NCBI RefSeq assembly: GCF_007747995.1
Contig: NZ_CP036276.1
Coordinates: 1,727,001-1,791,000, forward strand
Source: Symmachiella dynata
GTDB taxonomy: Bacteria > Planctomycetota > Planctomycetia > Planctomycetales > Planctomycetaceae
Reading direction: 5' to 3'
Length of the DNA stretch: 64,000 nucleotides
Positions 18,325-27,103 of the stretch are shown one piece after another (within the stretch, counting starts at the first letter, position 1; every line of letters starts with the position of its first letter). Position numbers and translations under genes: made by a program. Under the pieces are notes generated by a model. It was not told where the DNA came from and did not search any database. It worked only from the letters and a program-made list of their open reading frames with translations.

Positions 18325-18752
18325 GGCCGCATTGCACGACACGAAGCTGCAATTACGACAGAAGGGCGATGTCGCAGTGCGCGGAATCGCCTGTTTTGCC
18401 CGATTACTACGATGCGATCGGTTTTGTTGACTGTCGGTGCAAAATGAATTTCTGGGCTTGTTTACTTCGTCATCCGGCGCCTAGAATTCAGATATGTGTA
18501 TACCCACGTGACGGTTATCAAGCGTGATGTGACCGACGTGGTTTTGTGGGTGCACACATTCGGCGACACGCAGCCACAGAGACAAACGCCGCGCGTTGGC
18601 CGATACGTGATCCCACAAAATGGTCGAGAACGAGGCACAAACGCCGAGGCGTGATTGTGATTGCCATGCAATCTTGCAGGCATTTGCGGCATACCAACAG
18701 GTGTTGTGCTTGGTTTTCACAGAGTCTTCCTTTTTTGTGAAAGGTGTTGGGG
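18325..18752. other. Gene-poor gap before HTH regulator
   Basis: Open frames on both strands are short and composition-driven, and none is recognisable. The only structure noticed is an imperfectly spaced inverted repeat, TTTCACA at 18715-18721 and TGTGAAA at 18736-18742, ten bases before the HTH gene start. It could be an operator. Confidence 0.35.
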
Positions 18753-18995
18753 ATGGCGTACGTCGAAGCGGGCGATATCCAAGAAATCCTCGACTCGCTC
18801 AAAATTCGAGCAGCCGAACTTGCACGTCGCACCCATGTAAGTCGGTCTTACCTCAGCCACTTGCTGAGCGGTCGCAAATCGAACCCAAGCAAACTTTGGG
18901 CGCTGCAAGTCCTTCAGCTATGCCGCGAGGAACATCTCGAGGGCATCGCTGAACGAATCCAGCAACGGGTCGAACCAGCTAAATCCGAAAACTGA
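18753..18995 (+). CDS. Small XRE-family helix-turn-helix protein
   Basis: 80 aa. ILDSLKIRAAELARRTHVSRSYLSHLLSGRKSNPSKLWALQVL is a Cro/C1-type HTH with the recognition helix SRSYLSHLLSGR. Such small regulators are often autoregulated, and TTTCACA/TGTGAAA immediately upstream is a candidate site. No toxin gene lies next to it, so it is not clearly part of a toxin-antitoxin pair. AAGG eight bases before the ATG at 18753 supports this start. Confidence 0.75.
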   Translation: MAYVEAGDIQEILDSLKIRAAELARRTHVSRSYLSHLLSGRKSNPSKLWALQVLQLCREEHLEGIAERIQQRVEPAKSEN

Positions 18996-19138
18996 CGGAT
19001 TCTTGCGACGAGTTGACATAACTGTGCGATGCGGGGCAGCCGGTCGTATTTGAAGTAAAAACGCGCAAAGTGCGTGTTGGCTACCGGTGTTGACTTGCGT
19101 CAGCGACTGCGGTCGTCCATCGCCGACTGCTATTGGGG

Positions 19139-19651
19139 CTATTTCAGCGGACGCAATCCGCGCAACTTTCGATTGGCGTTCACGCCACTCCAAGCCCGCG
19201 GTTCGCGTTTCAGGAATTTCGTCAACTGCGAACCGGTGCAGCCCAGTTTCTCCGCGGCTGCCTTGAGATCAAACTCACGGTTTTTGATCCAATCCAGCGC
19301 CTCAGCCAGCATCGTCGGAAAGTCCTCATGCGCTGGATTGATGCTAATGCGGCCGCCAATCAATCGGGATGTCCAGACTCGATCGACCTCGTCGTCAGCC
19401 ATTTTTTCTGTGCGCACCGCGAGCGCCAAATTGACCCGCAGCCGAAACAGGGCAACGGTCTGGTTCTCGGCTTGGCTGCGGCGCTCGGAGGCTTCGCCGT
19501 GAGTCCCGGTCGGCCGATGCAACAGAATGATGGCCGTTTCGACTTTGTTGCGATGTTGTCCTCCCGGTCCGCTGCCGCGGGTGCGCGTGACTTCACATTG
19601 CGGCAGTAATTCCGCAACCGGCAAAGCTGCGGGATGGATCGCACTCTCCAT
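19139..19651 (-). CDS. Peptide chain release factor-like (GGQ domain) protein
   Basis: 170 aa. Residues about 18-45 (CEVTRTRGSGPGGQHRNKVET) are the class I release factor domain 3, with GGQ at 30-32, the motif that triggers peptidyl-tRNA hydrolysis. The codon-recognition domains of RF1/RF2 are absent, as in the ribosome-rescue factor ArfB and related proteins. The C-terminal half (LDWIKNREFDLKAAAEKLGCTGSQLTKFLKREPRAW) is helical with a possible HTH-like end and differs from the basic ArfB tail. It lies 18 bp behind the sialidase gene and is probably co-transcribed. Rescue function is inferred. Confidence 0.85.
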   Translation of the reverse strand: MESAIHPAALPVAELLPQCEVTRTRGSGPGGQHRNKVETAIILLHRPTGTHGEASERRSQAENQTVALFRLRVNLALAVRTEKMADDEVDRVWTSRLIGGRISINPAHEDFPTMLAEALDWIKNREFDLKAAAEKLGCTGSQLTKFLKREPRAWSGVNANRKLRGLRPLK

Positions 19652-19669
19652 GATGAACTCGCAAACCTT

Positions 19670-21367
19670 CTATGGGGCGGTCACATCGGCGCGAACCGAT
19701 TCAACCAGAAAGCCGGCTTCGTCAAGTTCATCGGCTGTTGAGGCCAAGCAGAGATAGCTCACCGCACCGCTCTGGGGATTAACAAGTGGAAGTTCAGTCG
19801 TTGACGTTCCATCGATCTTCACCCGGCAGACATGCTGGTCGAGATTCCATGACAGTTCCATCGTATGCCAATCATGATCCGCGATGTCTCCCTCAGTCGA
19901 CAGCGGCATCACGAAGGCTGCGAGTTTGTCTGTGACCGGATCTCCCGGCGGAATGAAACGATCCGCCAAGACAATTCGTCCTCCCTGAAATCCGGGCTGT
20001 TGCTTCAATCGCAATGTTAAGCGTCCTGTGCGTCCGGCGGGGAAATTCCAAACCGCCTCATCCGCTGGTTTTTCATCAGGCCGCCGCACGTGTAACACCT
20101 GTTTGCCGGACTGCGACGGATGCTCGATCAGCACCGGGCCGGTGGTGCGGTCGCGCCAATAGCGCGCCGCTGGACCAAAGGGTTTGAACGTGCACCAACC
20201 CTCCAGTCCGTCTGAAAAATCATCCGCCGCGGTTGTTGCGGTTATCCAATCCGGATCAATGCGCATCAACGAAATCCGCCCGCCCCCTTGCCCGGTCGCT
20301 AGGATGATATCCCCCTCAGGCGTTTCCGCGGAGTAGGGATACGCCGTGCCGCGGTCCCCTTGTTTGGGGGGCGATTCATTTCTGAGCGGGTCCCGAACCA
20401 CTTCGCGAAAACCTTGCCAGGTTTGGCCCTCATCTTCCGAAATGGCCACATGGAGCGCATCGCGCGAGGTGTAGATCGGAGCCCCATCGACGCGGGAAGG
20501 ATTCTCGCAGTTATTCCAAAACACCACGATACGACCATCGGTCAGCCGCAGCAAACTGGCCGGTGAATTGGACGCGATAAACGGCGAAGCGACTGCCGGT
20601 GTCCAGTCGGCGCCGTCGGGCGAAAACGATTGATACATGTAGCCGGTTTGGCTACGCATCAACATCCACGCGCGACCATCTTTGAGCGGCAACATGCAAG
20701 GCTCGCAGGCACCGTAATTGCTGCCGATATAATTCGCCTCGCAGGGAGCCGTCAATTCGGCAGGCGACTGTGTCCAGGTTTTTCCCCCGTCGTCGGTATA
20801 CGTGGTCGTCACGATATGACTCCCCGTCGGCGGCGTCGATTTTCTTCCGGGAACCCAATACTGGTGCGGCAGCACGATCCGCCCGCTGGGCAATTGCGTG
20901 ATGCCGTTCAGTGAGCCGACATAACCGGCAAAAATTCGCTGCGGCTCACTCCACTCGGTCCGCTTTTTCGAGGTACGGCAGTGCCAAATGTCGATGAAAT
21001 AATCGACCGTCGGTTTTCTACCGTCACCGCGACGGACGGTGAGAATGGCATGCAGTTCGCCATCACGATCAACAAGTGTGACCGGAATCCCCGCCCCCGA
21101 TTTGGTAAATGGAAATTCCGCGTGCGGCTGACTCCAAGTTTTGCCGCCATCGGTCGAACGAATCGAAACGCACTGCTTCCCCCGCTGCAAATACAAAATC
21201 TCCAACGACCCGTCCGGCAGGCTGAGAATATTCTTGCTCGGGGGAGACGCATCCAACAATTGCGGCGGTGTCGGAGGAGAATCGGCATGGGCAACCGTTG
21301 TGATCATGGCCACAGCAGCAATAATGATCGCTATCAGTCGGGAGTAAATGTAGGGCGAACGGGACAT
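19670..21367 (-). CDS. BNR-repeat sialidase-family protein, secreted
   Basis: 565 aa with a signal peptide (LIAIIIAAVAMITTVAHA). The six-bladed sialidase fold is shown by Asp-boxes: STDGGKTWSQPH, TDDGGKTWTQSP and SEDEGQTWQGF. The C-terminal part, from about residue 390 (DDFSDGLEGWCTFKPFGPAARYWRD), looks like a beta-sandwich/LamG-like carbohydrate-binding module. Many planctomycete members are not true sialidases, so exo-glycosidase specificity is unknown. The ATG at 21367 has GGAG eight bases upstream. The downstream GGQ gene begins 18 bp after the stop. Confidence 0.88.
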   Translation of the reverse strand: MSRSPYIYSRLIAIIIAAVAMITTVAHADSPPTPPQLLDASPPSKNILSLPDGSLEILYLQRGKQCVSIRSTDGGKTWSQPHAEFPFTKSGAGIPVTLVDRDGELHAILTVRRGDGRKPTVDYFIDIWHCRTSKKRTEWSEPQRIFAGYVGSLNGITQLPSGRIVLPHQYWVPGRKSTPPTGSHIVTTTYTDDGGKTWTQSPAELTAPCEANYIGSNYGACEPCMLPLKDGRAWMLMRSQTGYMYQSFSPDGADWTPAVASPFIASNSPASLLRLTDGRIVVFWNNCENPSRVDGAPIYTSRDALHVAISEDEGQTWQGFREVVRDPLRNESPPKQGDRGTAYPYSAETPEGDIILATGQGGGRISLMRIDPDWITATTAADDFSDGLEGWCTFKPFGPAARYWRDRTTGPVLIEHPSQSGKQVLHVRRPDEKPADEAVWNFPAGRTGRLTLRLKQQPGFQGGRIVLADRFIPPGDPVTDKLAAFVMPLSTEGDIADHDWHTMELSWNLDQHVCRVKIDGTSTTELPLVNPQSGAVSYLCLASTADELDEAGFLVESVRADVTAP

Positions 21368-21766
21368 AAATCGTGCTCCGCAATCTGCGATTGAAAATGA
21401 CAATGGACGTATCGCATTGATTGTAAGCAATTCCCGCACGGTTTTCTTGGTCCAATGGCAAACCGGTTATTGCTGCACCGGCTGGCAATTCTGAGCGATT
21501 ACAATCAGAAGGAGGAGAGGGGGCATTCCTTGCAATTGACTCCGCTGAAATTCAGGCCATATTGCGTGAATAATTGCATCGATTCGCGATCATTCTACTC
21601 TGCCTGTGCGGATATGAGATCACCTCATCGCCGTGTGGAGGCCAAGGGGGAGACCCGTTTCCTTCGTCTGGATTCGAGTAACCAGGGATGCTGATCACAA
21701 TGGGTAACGGCGCAGCGGCACTCTTATCGATCAGCGTCATCGATCGAAAACAGGGGAGTTGACGCC
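21368..21766. other. Gap upstream of the sialidase gene
   Basis: No gene or RNA is supported here. The promoter of the sialidase/GGQ pair should lie at its left end. Confidence 0.4.
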
Positions 21767-21994
21767 GTGTTGCCCGGCGGAATGCGTGTCGAGGTCCGGA
21801 CAGGCTTGGAGTACCAGCCTGTGACGCTCGGCAGAACCACTGCTGTGAGAAAAATCGAGGTGGCCGATGTGAAACTTGACCGCATGTTCAAAATACCCAA
21901 AGCGGGTTGCTCTGCGGGCGATTCACACATTCACTGTCAGCGCGGTGATGAAGGCGCTGGATTTGCGCAGCAGCGCAGTACCACAAGTGCCTGA
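21767..21994 (+). pseudogene. Remnant of CehA/McbA-family metallohydrolase (PHP domain)
   Basis: The frame reads LPGGMRVEVRTGLEYQPVT, then VADVKLDRMFKIPKAGCSAGDSHIH. This matches the junction found in planctomycete CehA/McbA metallohydrolases, where an Ig-like part (VEVxRGxEYxPV) leads into the metal-binding SGDxHxH of the PHP domain. The frame then loses similarity and stops within 20 codons. Neither a full N-terminus nor the rest of the PHP domain is present, so it is a decayed fragment. Confidence 0.6.
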
Positions 21995-22099
21995 GCCATT
22001 GGATCAACGAGCGGGAAACAAAGCCTGCATCCCACTGATTAGACCTTTACCTACCATCAATTGTCGCGGCTGAGTGTCTTGACTGATCGAGCAGCAGCT

Positions 22100-22513
22100 T
22101 TATTCCTCTAAGTGGAAATCAAACACGTTGTTTCCCGGCTCCAACGTGACTTCCAACTCGCTTTCGCTGTTATATTTTGGCGGAAAGGCTTCTTTCATTT
22201 CATCGATATCCGGTCCCTTCCCCCCGGGACCCAGGTGAATCACCTTGCCGGTTTTACGTGACCAGGAGAGCTGGACGCGATTCACGCCAGCCGTGGCGCC
22301 GGGCGGCTGCGAGATGGAATACTTACCATTAGTAATTCGCGTTCCTGAGCCCTCGCCATGCTCGGGAAAGAAGAAGATAGTTCCATCTTCGACATCTTCT
22401 CCTTGGTAGGAAACGTCACCATTGACCCAGACTGACGTGTTGTCACCACAACCTGCTAGACCAAGTAGTAAGGTGCATGCCAGAAGTTTCGGCCAGGATC
22501 GGAAGAAAACCAT
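22100..22513 (-). CDS. Small lipoprotein paired with DUF1559 gene
   Basis: 137 aa. A lipoprotein signal MVFFRSWPKLLACTLLLGLAGC ends in the lipobox LAGC. The mature part, WVNGDVSYQGEDVEDGTIFFFPEHGEG, is the usual start of planctomycete beta-sandwich lipoproteins (carboxypeptidase-regulatory-like) that follow DUF1559 genes, and it ends VTLEPGNNVFDFHLEE. Function is unknown; the constant pairing suggests a shared surface assembly. A GTG at 22519 has a better-placed AAAGGA and is an alternative start. It lies 129 bp behind the DUF1559 gene. Confidence 0.82.
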   Translation of the reverse strand: MVFFRSWPKLLACTLLLGLAGCGDNTSVWVNGDVSYQGEDVEDGTIFFFPEHGEGSGTRITNGKYSISQPPGATAGVNRVQLSWSRKTGKVIHLGPGGKGPDIDEMKEAFPPKYNSESELEVTLEPGNNVFDFHLEE

Positions 22514-22642
22514 TGTCACGAACTTTGTTCCTTTGAATTCAATTGCACTCTCACACGACAAGGCCCAAAGCTGGGCCTTTTGTAAGAAGTCTGGACTGCT
22601 GGCAGCCTGGAAGGGCCACCAGCAGTCTTTGAAACTTTTAAC

Positions 22643-23740
22643 TTAGAACTCGCCCAGGACATTCCCGTCAGACATCCAGGACAGGTTCCGCCACGTCTGC
22701 AGATCGATGCTATCGCTGACGAACCGGACGGATCCGTCGCACAGCGTGACTTGCACCCCGCCTGTATGCTGACTGCGCGACCCTGCAGTATTATTTCCAT
22801 TCCCGGTCGGGGCGCAAGGCAGGTTTTGGTCCGGTAGGTCCTGGCCAGAGCCGGCTCGGCAGCTTTGATCCGATCCCAGCAGACCATCGCGGAGACGGCT
22901 ATTGGGACCGTACATGGCATGAAGCACTTTGCCCGATGACCGTGTGGTGATGAACGCACCGCGGAAATCCCCGAGTGTCCCCGTCAGATACTCCGCCACA
23001 CAAATTGTGTTGCTGCTGCCATCCGTGATGTTTTTCATGCTCGTTCCGCGGCTAGCACCGAAAACCCCCTTCATTTGCGAGAGGGTGAGGGTTGGCTCTG
23101 GCAGAGGATTGATCGGTTCCGTCGTACTCGTCGCCAGCGTCGAGATGCTGCCGGACGAGGAAGCTTCAGCCCAGATGTCATTGTCGCTGAACGCGCTCCA
23201 CATGCCAAGATAGTTCGAGCAGGGAACTATGCCTGAATCGGACAAGACTTTCACGTTGTTGGGAGCACCTGGGTCCGTGGGGCAACGAAAGACCGGCATG
23301 CCCACCCGCAGATAATCCGGCCATTCTGGTACGCTCGGGTAGTAAATGTGATCCCAAGGTGGACGCCTTCCCCAGTCCTCTGCGTAACGTTCATAGATCG
23401 CCGATTGTTCCAACTGGGGTAATATCAGATGATGGAATGAGACCCACTCTGGATATTGCCAACGATTGCCGGAAAGCGGCGAATTGATCGAACCGGGGGG
23501 AAACATGCGAAAACTGTCGTGATAGTTATGCAGCGCCAGTCCGATCTGCTTCAAGTTGTTCCTGCACTGTGTTCGTCTCGCCGCCTCTCGCGCTTGCTGC
23601 ACAGCGGGCAGCAGAAGAGCGATCAATATGGCAATGATCGCAATTACAACCAATAGTTCGATCAGTGTGAACCCACTCTGTCTCGCACCTCTATGCAAAC
23701 TGATCTGTTTCCTGCTACTACGCAAACTGAATTGTGGCAT
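22643..23740 (-). CDS. DUF1559 prepilin-like protein
   Basis: 365 aa. The leader ends in [20 protein letters not shown], a classic type IV prepilin/pseudopilin cleavage site and hydrophobic stalk, followed by [33 protein letters not shown], the DUF1559 signature. The C-terminus has HTGGVQVTLCDGSVRFVSDSID, the 'H-x-G-G' block that gives the family its other name. These proteins are expanded in planctomycetes and are thought to form surface fibres; their exact role is not established. GGGGAG eight bases before the ATG at 23740 decides the start. Confidence 0.93.
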   Translation of the reverse strand: MPQFSLRSSRKQISLHRGARQSGFTLIELLVVIAIIAILIALLLPAVQQAREAARRTQCRNNLKQIGLALHNYHDSFRMFPPGSINSPLSGNRWQYPEWVSFHHLILPQLEQSAIYERYAEDWGRRPPWDHIYYPSVPEWPDYLRVGMPVFRCPTDPGAPNNVKVLSDSGIVPCSNYLGMWSAFSDNDIWAEASSSGSISTLATSTTEPINPLPEPTLTLSQMKGVFGASRGTSMKNITDGSSNTICVAEYLTGTLGDFRGAFITTRSSGKVLHAMYGPNSRLRDGLLGSDQSCRAGSGQDLPDQNLPCAPTGNGNNTAGSRSQHTGGVQVTLCDGSVRFVSDSIDLQTWRNLSWMSDGNVLGEF

Positions 23741-24162
23741 TCGCAAGGCTCCCCAAAAGATATAATCCGAAGATGAAAAAGAAGGCAATAGGTTGTCGTT
23801 TACGCGATGCTCCGGGCGAAGACACGTCCCACAGTTACCGCAATAACAACCTTCACATCTTAAAACTCGATTTAAAGGAAAGAAGAGGCAGCAAGCAGCC
23901 GAGCAGCTAATGGTTGGCCGCAGTGGCATTAGTAATCCCCGGCTGCAGGCCCAATTCCCCCCTTGAATTGAGAGGTTTCTTTTCAGTGATTCCGGAAAGA
24001 GGATCCTCTTCCCTTGCTGGAATTGCCTCAAGTCGCTTGGGAGACTACTCTTATCGCGATCAATTTAATTTTATCACGAATTTGGGGCGGGGAATTTGGG
24101 GGCCAGGTGGGGATATCATATGGAAAGATCCAGACTACTCGGACTTAGCCGGTCAGCAGCAC
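23741..24162. other. Divergent promoter region between DUF1559 and ECF sigma genes
   Basis: These 422 bp separate the two divergent transcription units. The sigma frame is open back to 23914, but the translated sequence before 24163 does not look like a sigma factor. No repeat or hairpin was recognised. Confidence 0.4.
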
Positions 24163-24711
24163 ATGTCGCACACTCCCACGATCGACCCTGGTGATGACTT
24201 TGCACGATTGCTGGTTCAGCACGATCGAGCGTTGTTCAGGTATATCATGACATTCGTTGCCCGCCATGACGATGCAGAGGAGATTCTGCAGCGGGTTGCG
24301 ATCGTCTTGTGGAGAAAATTCTCGGAGTACGATCCAACGCGTGACTTTCTCCCGTGGGCGTACCGGGTCGCCTACTTTGAGATCCTGAAGTTTCGCACGG
24401 AGGCCGGCCGCAGTCGTCTCATTTTCCGGGAAGATGTTCTCGAAGCATTGGCTGAAACAAGGCATACTCTGAGTCCGGTTCTCGAAGCACAACATCAGGC
24501 ATTAGATGCGTGCCTGGAAAAATTGAACGCGGAATCTGCCGCTCTGCTGCGACGTCGCTACGGCGAGTCGGAGACAGTCGCGGCGTTGGCGACAGAGAAG
24601 GGCACCACAGCCAAGGCTCTGTACCGCAAACTTGATCGACTGCGCGACCTGATCGCCGACTGCGTCGAACGACGAGTTGGCTTCAAGGGAGTGGTGTCGA
24701 ATTGCGAATAG
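24163..24711 (+). CDS. ECF-type sigma factor (Rhodopirellula/Verrucomicrobium family)
   Basis: 182 aa. Region 2 is FARLLVQHDRALFRYIMTFVARHDDAEEILQRVAIVLWRKFSEY and FLPWAYRVAYFEILKFR. Region 4 is LDACLEKLNAESAALLRRRYGESETVAALATEKGTTAKALYRKLDRLRDLI, with the HTH in VAALATEKGTTAKALYRKL. It binds core polymerase and directs it to a dedicated promoter set. The FecR/LamG membrane gene 81 bp downstream is the likely anti-sigma partner. Start at 24163 is chosen by homology; no strong ribosome site is visible. Confidence 0.9.
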   Translation: MSHTPTIDPGDDFARLLVQHDRALFRYIMTFVARHDDAEEILQRVAIVLWRKFSEYDPTRDFLPWAYRVAYFEILKFRTEAGRSRLIFREDVLEALAETRHTLSPVLEAQHQALDACLEKLNAESAALLRRRYGESETVAALATEKGTTAKALYRKLDRLRDLIADCVERRVGFKGVVSNCE

Positions 24712-24792
24712 AGGGGCAATGCTAGTTGGAACGCGTGTGCACGCTGTAACACGAGTTGGAATTTATGCGATGAGGATGATCAAGGTGGAGCG

Positions 24793-26364
24793 GTGACGAA
24801 GAGCGAAAAGACTAATGAGCGAAAGATGTTCCGTCGGCTTGCCGATGGCGACATGACGGCTGATGAGTTTGCAGCAGTGGAAGAGCGGTTGCTGGCAGAT
24901 TCAGGTTTCCGGGAGCGTTACGTTCGTGCGATGGGAATCGAAGCCGGCTTGCATGAAGCCCTCCGGTTTCCCGGCACTTTTCAGCTTCCGAAGCCGAGAA
25001 GACTGTCGTCTGTAAGAGTGTTTGTCTTCGGCAGCGTTTGCTCCATGCTCCTTTTGGGGCTTGCGGTTTGGGCCTACTGGGCGTTTGTTCCGGGGCGTTC
25101 GGGTGTGATTTACCATGCCAGTGCGTCTCCGGGGGCGAAGCCTGTTGCCATCGTCACGAGGGCCGAAGCCGCGTCAGATGACGTCAGGCCGGGCATGCGA
25201 ATTAAACCAGGCGTACTGCTGGTCGGAGAGGGTCAGCTGCAACTTGAATTCATGAATGGGGCACAGATCAATCTTGAAGGACCGGCAGAACTGCACATCC
25301 TGTCAGTCGAAGCAGCCAAGCTAATTTCCGGCAAGGCGGCCGTCCGCATTCCACCGGGTGCGCGTGGATTCATTTTGAATACGCCGGACGCCGCCGTCGT
25401 CGATCTGGGAACAGAGTTCGCCGTTTCAGTTGAAAAGAACGGGGAGAGTGAGATACACGTGGTCGACGGGGAAGTCGACGTCTCTTTGTTGGGGAGTGAT
25501 GGGAATACGCTGACGAACCAGAGAGTGACTCAGACGGGCGCTTACCGTCTGAGCGGATGGCCGTTGTCATTCAAACGCATCGACTCTCCGAGCGTGCCAT
25601 TGCCCGGAATTCAGGCACAGGACTCGTCACCACTTCGCGTCAGGGACTCCTATGTGCAATCGGTTCTGGCATCGCAGCCAGATATTTACTGGCGGTTTGA
25701 ACAACTGGTCGACGGCCAAGTGCCAAACGAGGTCGGTGAGCGGTGGGCTGGGAAAATCCATACCGTTGCCGAAGATTCGTCAGCAATCATCATCCGAGAC
25801 GGTGTCGCTTGGTTTACTCCAAGTGATCACCCCCATCGACTCGAAGCGGATGAACCGATTCAGGGATTCAATCGCGATTCGTTTACCATCGAGTTGTGGG
25901 TTAGTCCTGACAGTTTTCATTGGGCTACGCTCGCCGCCGTGGTCCCCATCGAAGCGCCGCACCTGCATCTGAGTTTATTTGAATTACCTTATAAGTGCGG
26001 ACTGGTCTACACGCCAGGTTCATTTCGGTTTCTTCATCGCCATCCACCCGGGAAACACGGTGGCACAAATGTGTTTACCAACGGAGATTGCACCCCCGGC
26101 CAATGGCATCATCTTGTCGCCGTCAAAACGCCCGCCGGAATTAAGCTCTATCTCAACGGAGAATTGATCCGCGATATCGTCGCGGCGGCAGCTTCCGATG
26201 ATTCGCTCTACCGTCTGTATGTCGGCCAACTCCATATCGAGGGGACGGATCGGCAGCTGTCCGGAGCAATCGACGAGTATGCCGTGTACCTGCGGGAACT
26301 GAGCAGCGAGGAAATCCGGGGGCATTACCGCGCGATGATCCTTGAACAAAACACCGCACAATGA
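24793..26364 (+). CDS. FecR-domain / LamG-domain transmembrane protein (probable anti-sigma regulator)
   Basis: 523 aa. The cytoplasmic N-terminus (FRRLADGDMTADEFAAVEERLLADSGFRERYV) is the anti-sigma-like helical part. One transmembrane helix spans about 73-98 (FVFGSVCSMLLLGLAVWAYWAFV). The FecR domain covers about 130-235, with LPPGARGF-like IPPGARGFILNTPDAAVVDLGTEFAVSV split over its core strands. Residues about 300-515 form a LamG/concanavalin-like domain (FTIELWVSP; GQWHHLVAVKTPAGIKLYLNGELI). Known FecR proteins pass an outside signal to an ECF sigma; the LamG part suggests a glycan ligand. Start is a GTG at 24793 behind AAGGTGGAG. Confidence 0.88.
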   Translation: MTKSEKTNERKMFRRLADGDMTADEFAAVEERLLADSGFRERYVRAMGIEAGLHEALRFPGTFQLPKPRRLSSVRVFVFGSVCSMLLLGLAVWAYWAFVPGRSGVIYHASASPGAKPVAIVTRAEAASDDVRPGMRIKPGVLLVGEGQLQLEFMNGAQINLEGPAELHILSVEAAKLISGKAAVRIPPGARGFILNTPDAAVVDLGTEFAVSVEKNGESEIHVVDGEVDVSLLGSDGNTLTNQRVTQTGAYRLSGWPLSFKRIDSPSVPLPGIQAQDSSPLRVRDSYVQSVLASQPDIYWRFEQLVDGQVPNEVGERWAGKIHTVAEDSSAIIIRDGVAWFTPSDHPHRLEADEPIQGFNRDSFTIELWVSPDSFHWATLAAVVPIEAPHLHLSLFELPYKCGLVYTPGSFRFLHRHPPGKHGGTNVFTNGDCTPGQWHHLVAVKTPAGIKLYLNGELIRDIVAAAASDDSLYRLYVGQLHIEGTDRQLSGAIDEYAVYLRELSSEEIRGHYRAMILEQNTAQ

Positions 26365-26619
26365 ATCACTGTCAGGATTGTGGTCGGAACGTGTTGTTCC
26401 AGTTCAGGAGAATCTCGTCCAAGCGGATAACGGATTCGAGGCGATCCGTAATTTCGCGAGTGACACCCCATCGGCGTTCGTAGAACCTTCAGTTGCACTT
26501 GACGAAACGTCAAGGCTGTCCCGCGTAGAGACGATCTGGTTTCTGGGTTGCCTGGAACTGCCGCAGGTTGCCTTTACGCTGGAGGAATGACTCTGTCAGC
26601 CGTGATTCGTTTAAGGCGC
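26365..26619. other. Gap after FecR/LamG gene
   Basis: An 82-codon frame runs through part of this stretch, but its translation has no recognisable motif and no ribosome site. I see nothing else here. Confidence 0.35.
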
Positions 26620-26850
26620 ACTCTTCCGCACTCGATACCGCCGGTCGGATTCACATGGGGATGATTGCGGCGCAAAGGGCGACGAGGATCATTCTCAAAC
26701 GGGAAAAGAACGAGACCGAGACGATTCCGCGCGGAAACTATCGGCGAGATGTCCGCGACCGGGACATCCTTGATGCCCGAAGGCTTGGAGAAAACCTCAC
26801 TCACCAACACCTGGCCGACCTGCTCGCTTTTCTCCGATCGGTGCAGGAAA
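26620..26850 (+). pseudogene. Remnant of PVC heme-binding/membrane-bound dehydrogenase C-terminus, two frameshifts
   Basis: The first frame reads GRIHMGMIAAQRATRIILKREKNETETIPRGN. A shift near 26739 moves the match to the next frame, IGEMSATGTSLMPEGLEKT. A second shift near 26795 returns it to LTHQHLADLLAFLRS. Joined, this is the typical end of planctomycete putative membrane-bound dehydrogenases and their heme-binding domains (SLMPEGLE...LADLLAFL). Two compensating indels and the missing upstream part indicate decay. Confidence 0.65.
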
Positions 26851-27103
26851 AAACCGCTGCCGAGCCGACCCGCTGGTTGGATGACGGTACCGAACCGGGC
26901 CTCGTGGAGCCGAAGAAAGAGTCACGGCGAACAGAATATCGGTAGAGTGTGTCCCTTCACAGGTTGGCCTCGGCGAGGTGGCAGTCCGCTTTTTCACGCC
27001 GCTGACTGGATGCGCGCCGGAGGGCGTGATATATCAGAGTGCCCCGCAGCAATCTGGGGGCTGAGAGGATGTTTGTCCATTTTTGTTGCTTGAAAGCCGT
27101 GTT

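Noticed and set aside
18518-18832. A 104-codon minus-strand frame before the HTH gene
   Set aside because: It overlaps the HTH gene start and its translation shows no motif.
26342-26590. An 82-codon plus-strand frame behind the FecR/LamG gene
   Set aside because: No ribosome site, no domain, and it overlaps the FecR stop; it lies next to decayed sequence.
26850-27103. A T-box leader before tyrS
   Set aside because: I looked for the conserved AGGGTGG-like T-box and a terminator stem and found neither; the same is true upstream of alaS.
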